A DNA stretch of 64,000 bases from JAOXRU01 sp965247735 (GTDB lineage: Bacteria; Bacteroidota; Bacteroidia; Flavobacteriales; Flavobacteriaceae): contig CBDFHN010000002.1 in assembly GCA_965247735.1 (NCBI GenBank), positions 1,116,001 to 1,180,000 of the forward strand, given 5' to 3'. Position 1 is the stretch's first letter. Each line of letters starts with the position of its first letter. Made by a program: the position numbers and the translations under genes. Positions 45,230 through 53,754 of this stretch are shown piece by piece. The notes beneath the pieces are model-generated. The model ran no database searches and was not told the DNA's origin. It was given only the letters and a program-made list of their open reading frames with translations.

Positions 45230-46324
45230 TTATCCCATGTTTTTATACTGTGAAGGTGTTGTGCCAGTTTGTTTTTTAAAAGCTTCATAAAATGAACTTT
45301 TACTTTGAAAACCAACCTCATTAGCTATTCCCTCTATACTTAAATTGTTAGCATTTATATTTTTCAACAACTCTTTGGCTTTCTCAATTCTAAATCCATT
45401 AACGTAGGAGTTAAAATTTTGATTACAAGTAGAATTAATGATCCCTGATACATACTTTGGATGTTTACCCACTTTTTCAGCTACATCAGCAATAGTTAAA
45501 TTTGGCTTTACAAAAGCTTTTTCACCTACTATAAAGCATTCAATATTTTTAAAAATTTCTTCTATATTATCTTGTGCAATATTTTTGCCTTTTACTATAT
45601 TTATTTTTGTTTCAACGAATTCTTCTGCCACTAAATTAACAATGTTTCGTTGTAATATACCTCGTAAGGACAACCAATACAACATAATCATATCAACAAC
45701 AGGTATTGTTAACTCTACGTATACATTACCATAAAAAGGCAACATTAAAAACGGAACGATATGTAAAGCTAAACTAATAAGTGTATAATATCTTACCCAG
45801 CGTAAATTATTTTGTGCTGGTGAGGTATATTGATTTTTTACTTCTTCGTCATGTTTTTTTATCCATTTCAAAATTTTAATACATATATAAAAAGAATAAA
45901 ACACTCCCCCTAAATCAAGTAAGGCTTTCCATATAGAATCATCAATTTGTAACTGAATTGTTTGATCCTGAAAATAAAGATAAACACTAAAAATAATGTA
46001 TATAATACCAGGTATTAATGTCCAATAGCTAGGTTTTCTTTTGTGAAAAATAGAAATTTTTTGAACATAAATATAAAACAACGAAAAATACAACCATAAA
46101 AATTCAAAAGGCAAAAATTGCAATTGTGTATGCTTTTCGCCAAGCTGTAAACTTTCAACCATTTCTGGTATAAATCCTAATGCATAAGTAATAATAAACA
46201 ATCCCAAAAAAAAGACTGTTTTAAATCGTTTTCTATTAATTATAAGTAATAAAAAACCAAGAATTAACCCTTGTATTAATCCTATTATAGTTATTACCGA
46301 TGTAATATTAAAATTTGTTTCCAA
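45230..46324 (-). CDS. AraC family regulator with seven-span membrane sensor domain
   Basis: A 364-residue protein. About seven membrane helices fill residues 8-230 (first: VITIIGLIQGLILGFLLLII). A cytoplasmic AraC-type DNA-binding domain occupies about 260-363 (LTIADVAEKVGKHPKYVSGIINSTCNQNFNSYVNGFRIEKAKELL, then IANEVGFQSKSSFYEAFKKQTGTTPSQYK). This membrane-bound layout is common in Bacteroidetes. The signal and targets are unknown; the outer membrane protein and S41 peptidase genes downstream on the same strand are candidates. Confidence 0.9.
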   Translation of the reverse strand: METNFNITSVITIIGLIQGLILGFLLLIINRKRFKTVFFLGLFIITYALGFIPEMVESLQLGEKHTQLQFLPFEFLWLYFSLFYIYVQKISIFHKRKPSYWTLIPGIIYIIFSVYLYFQDQTIQLQIDDSIWKALLDLGGVFYSFYICIKILKWIKKHDEEVKNQYTSPAQNNLRWVRYYTLISLALHIVPFLMLPFYGNVYVELTIPVVDMIMLYWLSLRGILQRNIVNLVAEEFVETKINIVKGKNIAQDNIEEIFKNIECFIVGEKAFVKPNLTIADVAEKVGKHPKYVSGIINSTCNQNFNSYVNGFRIEKAKELLKNINANNLSIEGIANEVGFQSKSSFYEAFKKQTGTTPSQYKNMG

Positions 46325-46761
46325 TAAATATACAATTTTGTGTTAAAGAAAAATGAACTTGATTTTTATTGATTTCCAAATTCTTAACTCCCACAAATAA
46401 TATGCCTTTATAGAAGAAACGTACTATTTTTAACTAAGTTTAACACCTATAGTAGACCCTAGCACAAATGTTATTTATCGTTACATTTTAAAATTATACA
46501 AGAAGAACTTTAAAGAGACCCCCACTAATTATTTATTCAATTAGACATTATAATGTCTTCACAATTAAAAAAGGATCCAAAATTATTTAGTGTACCACAC
46601 ACAATATTGTTTAACTACATTACAAACGTTTTGTTGCTCGCTATTGCTTTGCATCCGTTGGCTCAAATTCGTAATCTATAACATGACACAACTTAAGTTT
46701 ACATAAAGACTGCTCCATTAGCACTTGCTTACTTATAATCAGCATAGAATCCAATTTCATG
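46325..46761. other. 437-base intergenic stretch with spacer-type debris
   Basis: Contains ACATTACAAACGTTTTGTTGC near 46618, related to the stretches at 39131 and 42262, followed by GCTATTGCTTTGC. There is no ORF and no copy of the CAAATATA promoter-like motif. Confidence 0.45.
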
Positions 46762-47610
46762 CTAGCTCTTTGTCTCCACATCTAAACTATCGTGTTCTAT
46801 CCATTTTTTATAAATAAAAAATTCCAGTAGTGGTAGACCTATAATAATGAGTAACAAAAATAACTGAAACAGAATCAAAGATTTATACTGGTTATATAAG
46901 AAAGAATCAAACCATAATATTAGTTTATCATTTATTCCTTGTTCAATATCCTTATACCCAACCTCTAATAATAAATCCATTCCAGTATTAAACTCCTCAT
47001 ATGATAAAGATTCATTAATATTAACATGGGCGCTAGATCCAGCTACACTAAGCATACCATAAACAGATATTTTGTAAATATCATCTCCATATTTAGCAAT
47101 TAAATAATTTGCTACTTTATTTTTACTCTCATCAATTACTGAATATCCTGTATTATATTCTGCTGTTGCTAATTTTAGAGACCCAACTAGAGCGTTAGAA
47201 TCATCTTTAACCTCTATTGCTCTTTGCTGTAATTTAATAACAAATTCGTTTTTACTTTTTTCCGATTCAAAAGCTAGTTTAAGTACATTATTATAAATCC
47301 CGGAAACGATAATCTCATTTTCCTTATTCAGCACTTTGTATACTCCAGTAATAAAACCAATATGTCCAAAAACAAACAAAAATCCAACAATAAGCATAGG
47401 AATATATAGTTTTACTGCCCAATTGTAATATTTTGGTTTTCGTTTAAAAATCTTTTTCTTATGCAGAATAATAACAAATATGATTGCCATTATTAAGCCA
47501 AGAAATATAAAAATAATCGTATTAAAAATTAAGGTTCCTGTATGCGGCAGAACAATATCTTTAATAATATTCCAAATCATTTTCCAGTCTATTTTACCAA
47601 AATATTCCAT
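46762..47610 (-). CDS. membrane protein of unknown function, 282 aa
   Basis: Three or four membrane spans: about residues 18-48 (GTLIFNTIIFIFLGLIMAIIFVIIL), 66-92 (YIPMLIVGFLFVFGHIGFITG) and 243-268 (LILFQLFLLLIIIGLPLLEFFIY). A soluble middle part of about 150 residues between them is rich in Lys, Glu, Ser and Val. No known domain is recognised. It is a single-gene unit in the minus-strand accessory region. Unlike its neighbours it has no CAAATATA motif upstream. Confidence 0.6.
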   Translation of the reverse strand: MEYFGKIDWKMIWNIIKDIVLPHTGTLIFNTIIFIFLGLIMAIIFVIILHKKKIFKRKPKYYNWAVKLYIPMLIVGFLFVFGHIGFITGVYKVLNKENEIIVSGIYNNVLKLAFESEKSKNEFVIKLQQRAIEVKDDSNALVGSLKLATAEYNTGYSVIDESKNKVANYLIAKYGDDIYKISVYGMLSVAGSSAHVNINESLSYEEFNTGMDLLLEVGYKDIEQGINDKLILWFDSFLYNQYKSLILFQLFLLLIIIGLPLLEFFIYKKWIEHDSLDVETKS

Positions 47611-47869
47611 TTTTGTATATTCTTAATTAATGTACTTGAATCAATACCCTTGAATACTTATTTTGTTTTTGTATATTAGTTTTCTGGAGCTCGCCTATAA
47701 AGAATAACTATTGCTTATTGATACAGATTTGTAATTTGTGATCAGACACAACATTCTTCAATATAATTATTTTTATTTGTTTATTCATGATTGGTATTGA
47801 ATACAATTTCATGTAAACTCTTGGAAGGCATATCTAAGTGAACGGGGTTTCGACCACAGGAACGCTTAG
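47611..47869 (-). repeat. related cassette spacer (S5)
   Basis: The right end, next to the stop of the 282-residue gene at 47870, reads ATAACTAAGCGTTCCTGTGG on the minus strand, almost the same as at 51271 and 52196. The left part shares GTGATCAGACACAA and ATTCTTCAATA with 41384-41647. Between them is GGCATATCTAAGTGAACGGGG. The promoter-like motif is absent from this copy. Confidence 0.65.
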
Positions 47870-48718
47870 TTATTGTAAACTGTTATTTTTCATTCTGTCT
47901 AAGTGATAAGCTTCTTCATCATATTCCTTTGCTAAACACATTAAAATTGATTCAATAATATAGTTTTTGGAATATTCCTCACTCTTAAATTTTCTGCGCC
48001 CAAAAGAAGAATTATATTCGTTCGGAACACCAATGCCATTTAAATCAATCAATAAAATTCCGTAGTCTGTATTCGTTATTCTAGAGCATAATTTCTTTAA
48101 AATGTTTTTAAATAACTTATTTAAATAATTGTTCTTAGGAAAATTACGAATTTCTAATTCATTCCAAAATTTATCATCTCTTCTAGGTCTATTTTGACTA
48201 TTCTCATAAAAGTCAAAATCCAACTTATGGACAATGCTTCTAATAAAGAATAAATCTCTTTTTTTATTATGAATTAGTTCCTTTGAATTTAAATCAATAA
48301 GCGTTATATCATTCCCTGAGTCAATGTATTTGTTTAAATTATTTATAATGTTATTAATAATCATAAACGAAATATTACTTTCTTTTTTCTTTATCGTAGT
48401 GTTAATGGAATTATTAAACTCTTTATCATAAATATTTAATTCAATATTGATAATCAAGTCTAGTCTAGAAGGTGAGTATGCTTTTTCCTCTGAAACAGAA
48501 ATAACTTCAACATAAAATACTGGTAAAGGACATTGGTAAAACTTTTTGTTTGAAATGAATCCAGGATTTAATTGATAAGAATTTTCGTTTTTCTTATTTA
48601 CTTCAAAAGAAGGTTTTAAAATACCTCTATTCTTTGTCAAGTCACCATAGTTAGCATAAAATTCACCTAATTCATTATAGCCTTCTATTTGAATGTATTT
48701 ATTGGCTCTTGAAAGCAT
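47870..48718 (-). CDS. soluble protein of unknown function, 282 aa
   Basis: No signal peptide or membrane span. The protein is rich in Asn, Lys and Ile. Possible nuclease-like or nucleotide-binding residues cannot be assigned, and the segments DITLIDLNSKELIHNKKRDLF and ISNTDYGILLIDLNGIGVPN-like (about 225-240) are not recognised. Its ATG directly follows the TAA of the small membrane gene, so the two are translated together and probably act together. Its stop runs into the conserved spacer end ATAACTAAGC. Confidence 0.6.
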   Translation of the reverse strand: MLSRANKYIQIEGYNELGEFYANYGDLTKNRGILKPSFEVNKKNENSYQLNPGFISNKKFYQCPLPVFYVEVISVSEEKAYSPSRLDLIINIELNIYDKEFNNSINTTIKKKESNISFMIINNIINNLNKYIDSGNDITLIDLNSKELIHNKKRDLFFIRSIVHKLDFDFYENSQNRPRRDDKFWNELEIRNFPKNNYLNKLFKNILKKLCSRITNTDYGILLIDLNGIGVPNEYNSSFGRRKFKSEEYSKNYIIESILMCLAKEYDEEAYHLDRMKNNSLQ

Positions 48719-48919
48719 TTACTTTTTGTTTTTTATATATTTCTTCGTGTAAACAAATAATGTTAAAATAATGGATAAACTTGATATAATTGAAAGGATT
48801 AAGCCAAAAACGTATAATGTTTTTAAACAGAAATATTCAGATATTCCCAAAGTTAAAAGAGAAGTTATCAGTACCCAAAGGTTTTGGTTCAGTTTTATTT
48901 TAAAATCGGATGTTTCCAT
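48719..48919 (-). CDS. small two-span membrane protein, 66 aa
   Basis: Spans at about residues 14-32 (LWVLITSLLTLGISEYFCL) and 34-55 (TLYVFGLILSIISSLSIILTLFV), then a basic tail (YTKKYIKNKK). The stop TAA is directly followed by the ATG of the next gene, a tight two-gene unit. The ATG lies 9 bases after the GTTGAAC that ends the upstream spacer (minus-strand reading). Unknown function; a membrane partner or anchor for the 282-residue protein is a reasonable guess. Confidence 0.6.
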   Translation of the reverse strand: METSDFKIKLNQNLWVLITSLLTLGISEYFCLKTLYVFGLILSIISSLSIILTLFVYTKKYIKNKK

Positions 48920-49244
48920 AATTGTTCAACTTATCAATAAACGCCAAACACCGTCTACATCTCGTATAGCAATCCAAATATAAAAAACATACAGATAATA
49001 ATCTAAAAAAAAACCTTAGTGGCTTTTATAGCTAAGTTATAAAACAGTGCTTTTATAATGTTAGTTAGTCACTTATTACCAGCACGGAATATAATTCCGC
49101 GTTAACTCTTGCGTGGCGTATCTAAGCGATCCGGTTTATACTCACTAATTTTTCGGTTAAACACAGACTTTTCATATATTTACTCTGTTTGGTTTTAGCG
49201 ATTAAACCGCTATTATTTTTATACATCTTTGTTAGCCATAGTAA
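48920..49244 (-). repeat. related cassette spacer (S4)
   Basis: From the gene-start side: GTTCAACTTATCAATAAACG at 48924-48943, CAAATATAAAAAACA at 48975-48989 (minus-strand TATATTTG box), a degenerate AAAACC/GGCTTTT hairpin near 49012-49027, then the GCGTGGCGTATCTAAGCGATC block at about 49113. Confidence 0.75.
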
Positions 49245-50897
49245 TTATATCTTTTCAAACAAAACTCCCATTATTTCCAAACCTGTAATTTTTCCATCTC
49301 CACTTCTTACAAAGGCTATTGGTCTATATGTAATATCGAAAATATCTTTGGATAAAGGTTCCATTTCGTCTTTCCAAGCACCATTTCTGTAATAGAAAAA
49401 TAGTTTGTCATTGTGTAGTTTAATTTTTTTGCTGATTTGTAAGTCAGAATTAAAATATTGTCCTTCAAATTCCATTAATTCCTCTGTAGTGTAAACATAG
49501 GGATTATAGGTTACAAATAGCCAAGGTAATTCGTTCTCAGAATTATAGTATTGATAACTTTTGCTATCTGGCTTTAAATCGAACTCAACTAGTTTATCAT
49601 TGAATAAAAATTTATGATTACCAATAGGTTTTAGTTTAGTGATTTCATTTCCGCTTAAAGTGAGTACAGCCAATTGGTTTCCTTTGATTTTTATACTGTT
49701 CAGTTTTCTATCTTCATCATCACTGCCAGTAAATAAATAATAGCCTTCGTATTTTTTTAATTCATTTTTGCTAAGGTTGACTTGTTTATGTTTTTGCGGT
49801 TTATTTATGTCTTTAGCCACAGTTTTTTTGGGAAGATACAAATCTACTAACTGAAAAAATTGTTCATCAAAATCGGAATCGAATGTGTTTTGAGTGGTAA
49901 AAAAAGCAATATCTAACTCAGGAAAATAAAGATACTTAGAAACGAAACCACCTTTAATCATTCCGTCAAAACCAATTGCTTTGTATCCGTTGTGCATTTC
50001 AAATTCCACACCTAATCCGTAATCAATTTCTGAACCGTTATTTAATTTTGCTTTAGTATGCATTTTTCTATAAAGTTCAGGATATTGCGTTTTTGTTTTC
50101 TTTAAGCCCAAATGCCATTTAAACATATCTCTGGCAGTAGTTAACACTTGTCCATCTCCATTATAAATAAATGAATGTAAGTGTGTTTTATAAAACTCGC
50201 CCTCATCTTCTTGATAACCGATTGCTCTATTTTTTATAGTTGAATTTGTGTTAGTTTTCTTAATAGTATTTTTCATTCCAAATGGCTTAAAAACGGCTTC
50301 ATCCATAAACTCAGCAAAAGGGTTTTTAGAAACCTTAGCAATAATTTCAGCAAGCAAAATATAGTTTGAATTAGTATACTGAAAAAATTCTCCTGGTAGA
50401 AAGTTTAACGTTTTTGCTTTCGAAATGAAATTCATCATTTGCGATTGAGTAAGCAGGTCATTCATACCTAAATCGGCTATTCCTGCAATGAGGTCTACTT
50501 CTCTTATTCCACTTGTCTGATTTAATAACTGTTCTATAGTTGGGTCACCATTTTTAAATCGAGGAAGGTTATCAATGTATTTATACGCAGGTTCCTTTAA
50601 TGATAATTTATCTTGTTTTTCTAATACTAGAATTGCAAACGCGGTAAACTGTTTAGCAATTGAACCTATATCAAAAACTGTTTCGCTTGTTATTGGAATA
50701 TTATAATCTAGGTTGGCACTTCCGTATTGTTTTTCAAGAATTATTTCATTGTTCTTAAACACCGCTATAGAAAACCCAGGTTCGTTGTTTTTTACTTGAT
50801 ATAAACTATCGATTTTTGATTCAGTATTTTGCGCTTTTAAAAATTGCGGTATAAAACCAATTAAAAAAATAATAAAAAGGAGATGTATTTTATTCAT
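49245..50897 (-). CDS. serine hydrolase, beta-lactamase-like (class C / CubicO type)
   Basis: A 550-residue exported protein (signal MNKIHLLFIIFLIGFIPQFLKAQ). The penicillin-binding-like fold has the nucleophile motif SIAK at 79-82 and YTN at 174-176, with HLHSFIYNGDGQVLTTARDM and GYKAIGFDGMIKGG downstream. The last about 160 residues form a lipocalin-like beta-rich domain (LKKYEGYYLFTG...). It probably hydrolyses peptides or esters; an antibiotic-resistance role is not implied. A single-gene unit between two related spacers. Confidence 0.9.
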   Translation of the reverse strand: MNKIHLLFIIFLIGFIPQFLKAQNTESKIDSLYQVKNNEPGFSIAVFKNNEIILEKQYGSANLDYNIPITSETVFDIGSIAKQFTAFAILVLEKQDKLSLKEPAYKYIDNLPRFKNGDPTIEQLLNQTSGIREVDLIAGIADLGMNDLLTQSQMMNFISKAKTLNFLPGEFFQYTNSNYILLAEIIAKVSKNPFAEFMDEAVFKPFGMKNTIKKTNTNSTIKNRAIGYQEDEGEFYKTHLHSFIYNGDGQVLTTARDMFKWHLGLKKTKTQYPELYRKMHTKAKLNNGSEIDYGLGVEFEMHNGYKAIGFDGMIKGGFVSKYLYFPELDIAFFTTQNTFDSDFDEQFFQLVDLYLPKKTVAKDINKPQKHKQVNLSKNELKKYEGYYLFTGSDDEDRKLNSIKIKGNQLAVLTLSGNEITKLKPIGNHKFLFNDKLVEFDLKPDSKSYQYYNSENELPWLFVTYNPYVYTTEELMEFEGQYFNSDLQISKKIKLHNDKLFFYYRNGAWKDEMEPLSKDIFDITYRPIAFVRSGDGKITGLEIMGVLFEKI

Positions 50898-51271
50898 TGT
50901 TTTTGTTATACAGACAATTTGTTTTTGTGATTGTTACAGTTGAGTGAGTCTTATTATGGCCAACTTATCAATAAACGCCAAACACCGTCCACATCTCATT
51001 TACCAATCCAAATATAAAAAACACACAGATAGTATTCTAAAGAAATAACAAAAACACCTTGGTGTTTTTATAACTATGTATTAAAACAGAACCCATTACA
51101 ATATAATTTCAAACACAATTACTCAGTATTATTTTACCAAAATAACTTCAAAAGGAAGCATTCACAAGCACAAGAGTACCTTCTCAAAACCCATAGCAAT
51201 TAGCCAATTACTTTTTTGCTCGGTTCAGTCAACACAGTGTTCATATTGGGGCGTACTGACCATAGGAACGC
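50898..51271 (-). repeat. related cassette spacer (S1)
   Basis: On the plus strand it reads CAACTTATCAATAAACGCC (50961-50979), then CAAATATAAAAAACA (51009-51023), a perfect hairpin AAAAACACC-TT-GGTGTTTTT (51050-51069) and a long tail ending ACGCTTAGTTATTAGGC. About 280 bases are nearly the same as in the spacer at 51851-52204. In minus-strand order the layout is gene end, terminator-like hairpin, -7-like box, gene start. Confidence 0.85.
51050..51069 (-). terminator. terminator-like hairpin in spacer S1
   Basis: AAAAACACC pairs perfectly with GGTGTTTTT around a TT loop and would end the minus-strand transcript of the 192-residue membrane protein. The matching site in S3 is 53646-53665; it is degenerate in S2 and S4. 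Confidence 0.55.
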
Positions 51272-51850
51272 TTAGTTATTAGGCTTAGTTATTTTTAACT
51301 CGTATTTCTGTTCGCAATCTAAACATTTTACATTGCTGTTTTCTATTTTGTATTTTGTTCCTAAATGTTTGGATTTTTCATTCTTATAATTAAGATTGAG
51401 TTTGTTCTTAATCAGGTTATAAGTTCCGGTATTTTCAGTTTCGCAACTAATATCATAAGTATAAGCAAAGAAATTTCCGTTTTCAAATAGTTGAATTTTT
51501 ATATAAATTGGATTTTCTCCTTCAATTACATTTTCTTCTTTTCCATAATAAATTGTCATAATTATAGGTCTTAAGAAAAAACTTAAAAATAAAATTGCCG
51601 TAATAATTGAGATTATTACAATTCGATATTTTTTCCATTTTCCTTTTTTATAATTATTCCAAGAGTTCATAATTATCCCTAAAACTAAAGCAAGAAAAAT
51701 TGACCAAGTTCCAACGAGCATAATTTCTTCTGCATCACAAAGTGCGCCATTTCCAGGAATTTCCATATACAACAGAAAGAATCCGAAAAATAAAGCGAAA
51801 GAAACTATAATTACTTGTCCGATTATTATTAAAACATTTCTTACGTTCAT
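51272..51850 (-). CDS. membrane protein of unknown function, 192 aa
   Basis: Three spans (about residues 7-29, 42-60 and 75-95) are followed by an extracytoplasmic beta-rich domain of about 95 residues with two cysteine pairs (ISCETENTG, VKCLDCEQKY). No known family is recognised. Its last residues (TKPNN) and stop codon are read from the conserved spacer end (AAGCCTAATAACTAAGCG), so the gene runs into the repeat. The ATG is 23 bases after GTTGGGC, the other end of the neighbouring spacer. Confidence 0.6.
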   Translation of the reverse strand: MNVRNVLIIIGQVIIVSFALFFGFFLLYMEIPGNGALCDAEEIMLVGTWSIFLALVLGIIMNSWNNYKKGKWKKYRIVIISIITAILFLSFFLRPIIMTIYYGKEENVIEGENPIYIKIQLFENGNFFAYTYDISCETENTGTYNLIKNKLNLNYKNEKSKHLGTKYKIENSNVKCLDCEQKYELKITKPNN

Positions 51851-52204
51851 TTTGTAGGTTCCTCTTAATTAAGCCCAACTTGTTAATAAACGCCTCACGC
51901 CATTTACATCCCGTATAACAACCCAAATATAAAAAACACAAAGATAATAATCTAAAAAATAACAAAAACACCTTAGCCTTCTTTTATAACTAAGTACTAA
52001 AACAGAACCAATTACAATATAAATCCAAACACTATTACTCAGTATTATTTTACCAAAATAGCTTCAAAAAGAAGCATTCACAAACACAAGAGTATCTTCT
52101 CAAAACCCATAGCAATTAGCCAATGACTTTTTTACCCGGTTCAGTCAACACGGCGTTCATATTGGGGCGTACCGACCACAGGAATGCTTAGTTATTAGGC
52201 ACAG
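51851..52204 (-). repeat. related cassette spacer (S2)
   Basis: AACTTGTTAATAAACGCC (51877-51894), CAAATATAAAAAACA (51924-51938), a degenerate hairpin near 51965-51983, then a tail closely matching S1 (TTACTCAGTATTATTTTACC, CATAGCAATTAGCCAAT) and ending GCTTAGTTATTAGGC. On the minus strand the ends are GCCTAATAACTAAGC and TTATTAACAAGTTGGGC, which are imperfect inverted repeats. Confidence 0.85.
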
Positions 52205-53530
52205 TTAATTTGTCAGTAAAATTTCAGATGATGCAATGTTATTCGATTTATTACTTAATCTTAATGACAAGGCTACGGTTTTTAATCTAAATGTTAAGTT
52301 GATTGTCGATTTTGTTTCAAATTTAATTAGACCAACATTTAACATTTTTTTTAATCTTCCATTTATAGTAGTATTTGAGAAAATATTTTGTCGTTTAATA
52401 GACTGAATTGTACAAGGTGAGTTAAGATATATATAGTCTAAAAGTTCACATTCTTTTTTTGTCAGTTGAATAAACTCTGTATATTTTAAACAATATTCTA
52501 TTAATGTATCTCTGATAGTAAAAAAGTCTAACTGTATTTTTCCATTTAGAAAAGCTTCTGAAATTTTATCGTTTATAAAGAATTCAGAAGCTAAATATTG
52601 AAATATTTTGAATGATTCTCTTAAATCAAAATTTGTAAATGAATATATATTTCTAATTACGTCTTCTGAAAAAGGAAGAGGAATAAATGTTTGATTATCT
52701 AATTTTGATATTTCAATTCTTGATTCAATTACTTTTATAACTTCAGACGAATTTAATCTTTTTAAGTTTAGCGAATGACCAGATATGATACTTGAAAACC
52801 TTGGGCTTTTTACATAAATTTCATTGGGAAGATTTACATCGCTAGAGCATAAAAACCAATAAGTATTTTTTAAAGTAAAAAGAGTATCTCTTGAATTGTC
52901 TAACATGTTAATAAGAGTTTCGTTTTCTATTAATTCTAAATTATCAATATGAAAAAACACACCATTTACATTTGTATTTTCTATAAACTCTTCTAGTAAA
53001 TTACGTAAAGAATAAAAAGGGTCTGTTTGATTCCATATCATATCAGTTAAGCTAGAATTTGTTTTCATTTTAATCAACTGTAAATCGAATTCAATTTCTC
53101 TGCCTGTGCTGTGAATATTTCGTTTTATGCCTAACCAATAGTCTACTTGAAATTTAATGGAATCTGGTATTGCTTCATTGGATTGGATAAAATATTCACG
53201 GATATTTTCACATAGCGATAGAATTGCCTCAAGTATAAAATCTTTATATCTCGTTTCATTATCTAATCTTATTTTTCTAAAAGCTGGAAGTATCCTTTTG
53301 TAAGTTGTGTTATTTTGAAAAACTTCTAGTTGTGTAATGTTCAAAAGACTAGTTTTTCCAATTCCATACTTTCCTGTAATAATTCTAACTCCATTATCAA
53401 CAGAGTTTATTTCTCGAATTAAATCAGAAACCTCATTATCTCGACCAATTAACAAGTCTCTATCAAATTTATTTATTTCTAGAGCTCTTGTAAAAAAAAT
53501 ATTATTTTTTAATCCTATTTTATGCCACAT
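52205..53530 (-). CDS. P-loop ATPase with C-terminal winged helix
   Basis: A 441-residue protein. It has FTRALEINKFDRDLLIGRDNE (a Ser/Thr-box-like lead), Walker A GKYGIGKT at 53-60, Walker B VFFHIDNLE at 191-199 and a sensor-like YWFLCSSDVNLP near 222. LKRLNSSEVIKVIESRI is typical of the lid of ORC/STAND-type AAA+ ATPases. The C-terminal winged helix (about 360-425) starts LTKKECELLDYIYLNSPCTI. Such ATPases regulate transcription, act as defence sensors or serve mobile elements; which applies is not known. A single gene between two related spacers. Confidence 0.8.
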   Translation of the reverse strand: MWHKIGLKNNIFFTRALEINKFDRDLLIGRDNEVSDLIREINSVDNGVRIITGKYGIGKTSLLNITQLEVFQNNTTYKRILPAFRKIRLDNETRYKDFILEAILSLCENIREYFIQSNEAIPDSIKFQVDYWLGIKRNIHSTGREIEFDLQLIKMKTNSSLTDMIWNQTDPFYSLRNLLEEFIENTNVNGVFFHIDNLELIENETLINMLDNSRDTLFTLKNTYWFLCSSDVNLPNEIYVKSPRFSSIISGHSLNLKRLNSSEVIKVIESRIEISKLDNQTFIPLPFSEDVIRNIYSFTNFDLRESFKIFQYLASEFFINDKISEAFLNGKIQLDFFTIRDTLIEYCLKYTEFIQLTKKECELLDYIYLNSPCTIQSIKRQNIFSNTTINGRLKKMLNVGLIKFETKSTINLTFRLKTVALSLRLSNKSNNIASSEILLTN

Positions 53531-53754
53531 AGTTTTGTCTAATTGTGCCTAACTTGAACTTGTTAATAAACGCCATATGGCGTTTATTTCTCATTTTACT
53601 AACCCAAATATAAAAAATACACAGATAATAATCTAAAAAAATAACAAAAACACCTTAGTGTTTTTATAACTATGTATTAAAATAGAACTCATCATAGTAT
53701 AAATCAATAAATTTCAGAAGGCATCAATCAATTCTTATTAGGCAAAGCTAACCT
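53531..53754 (-). repeat. related cassette spacer (S3), partial
   Basis: Carries GAACTTGTTAATAAACGCC (53556-53574), CAAATATAAAAAATACACAG (53605-53624, minus-strand TATATTTG) and the hairpin AAAAACAC/GTGTTTTT (53646-53665). It then diverges and runs into the minisatellite, so the distal half is lost. A perfect 24-bp palindrome lies at 53565-53588. Confidence 0.8.
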
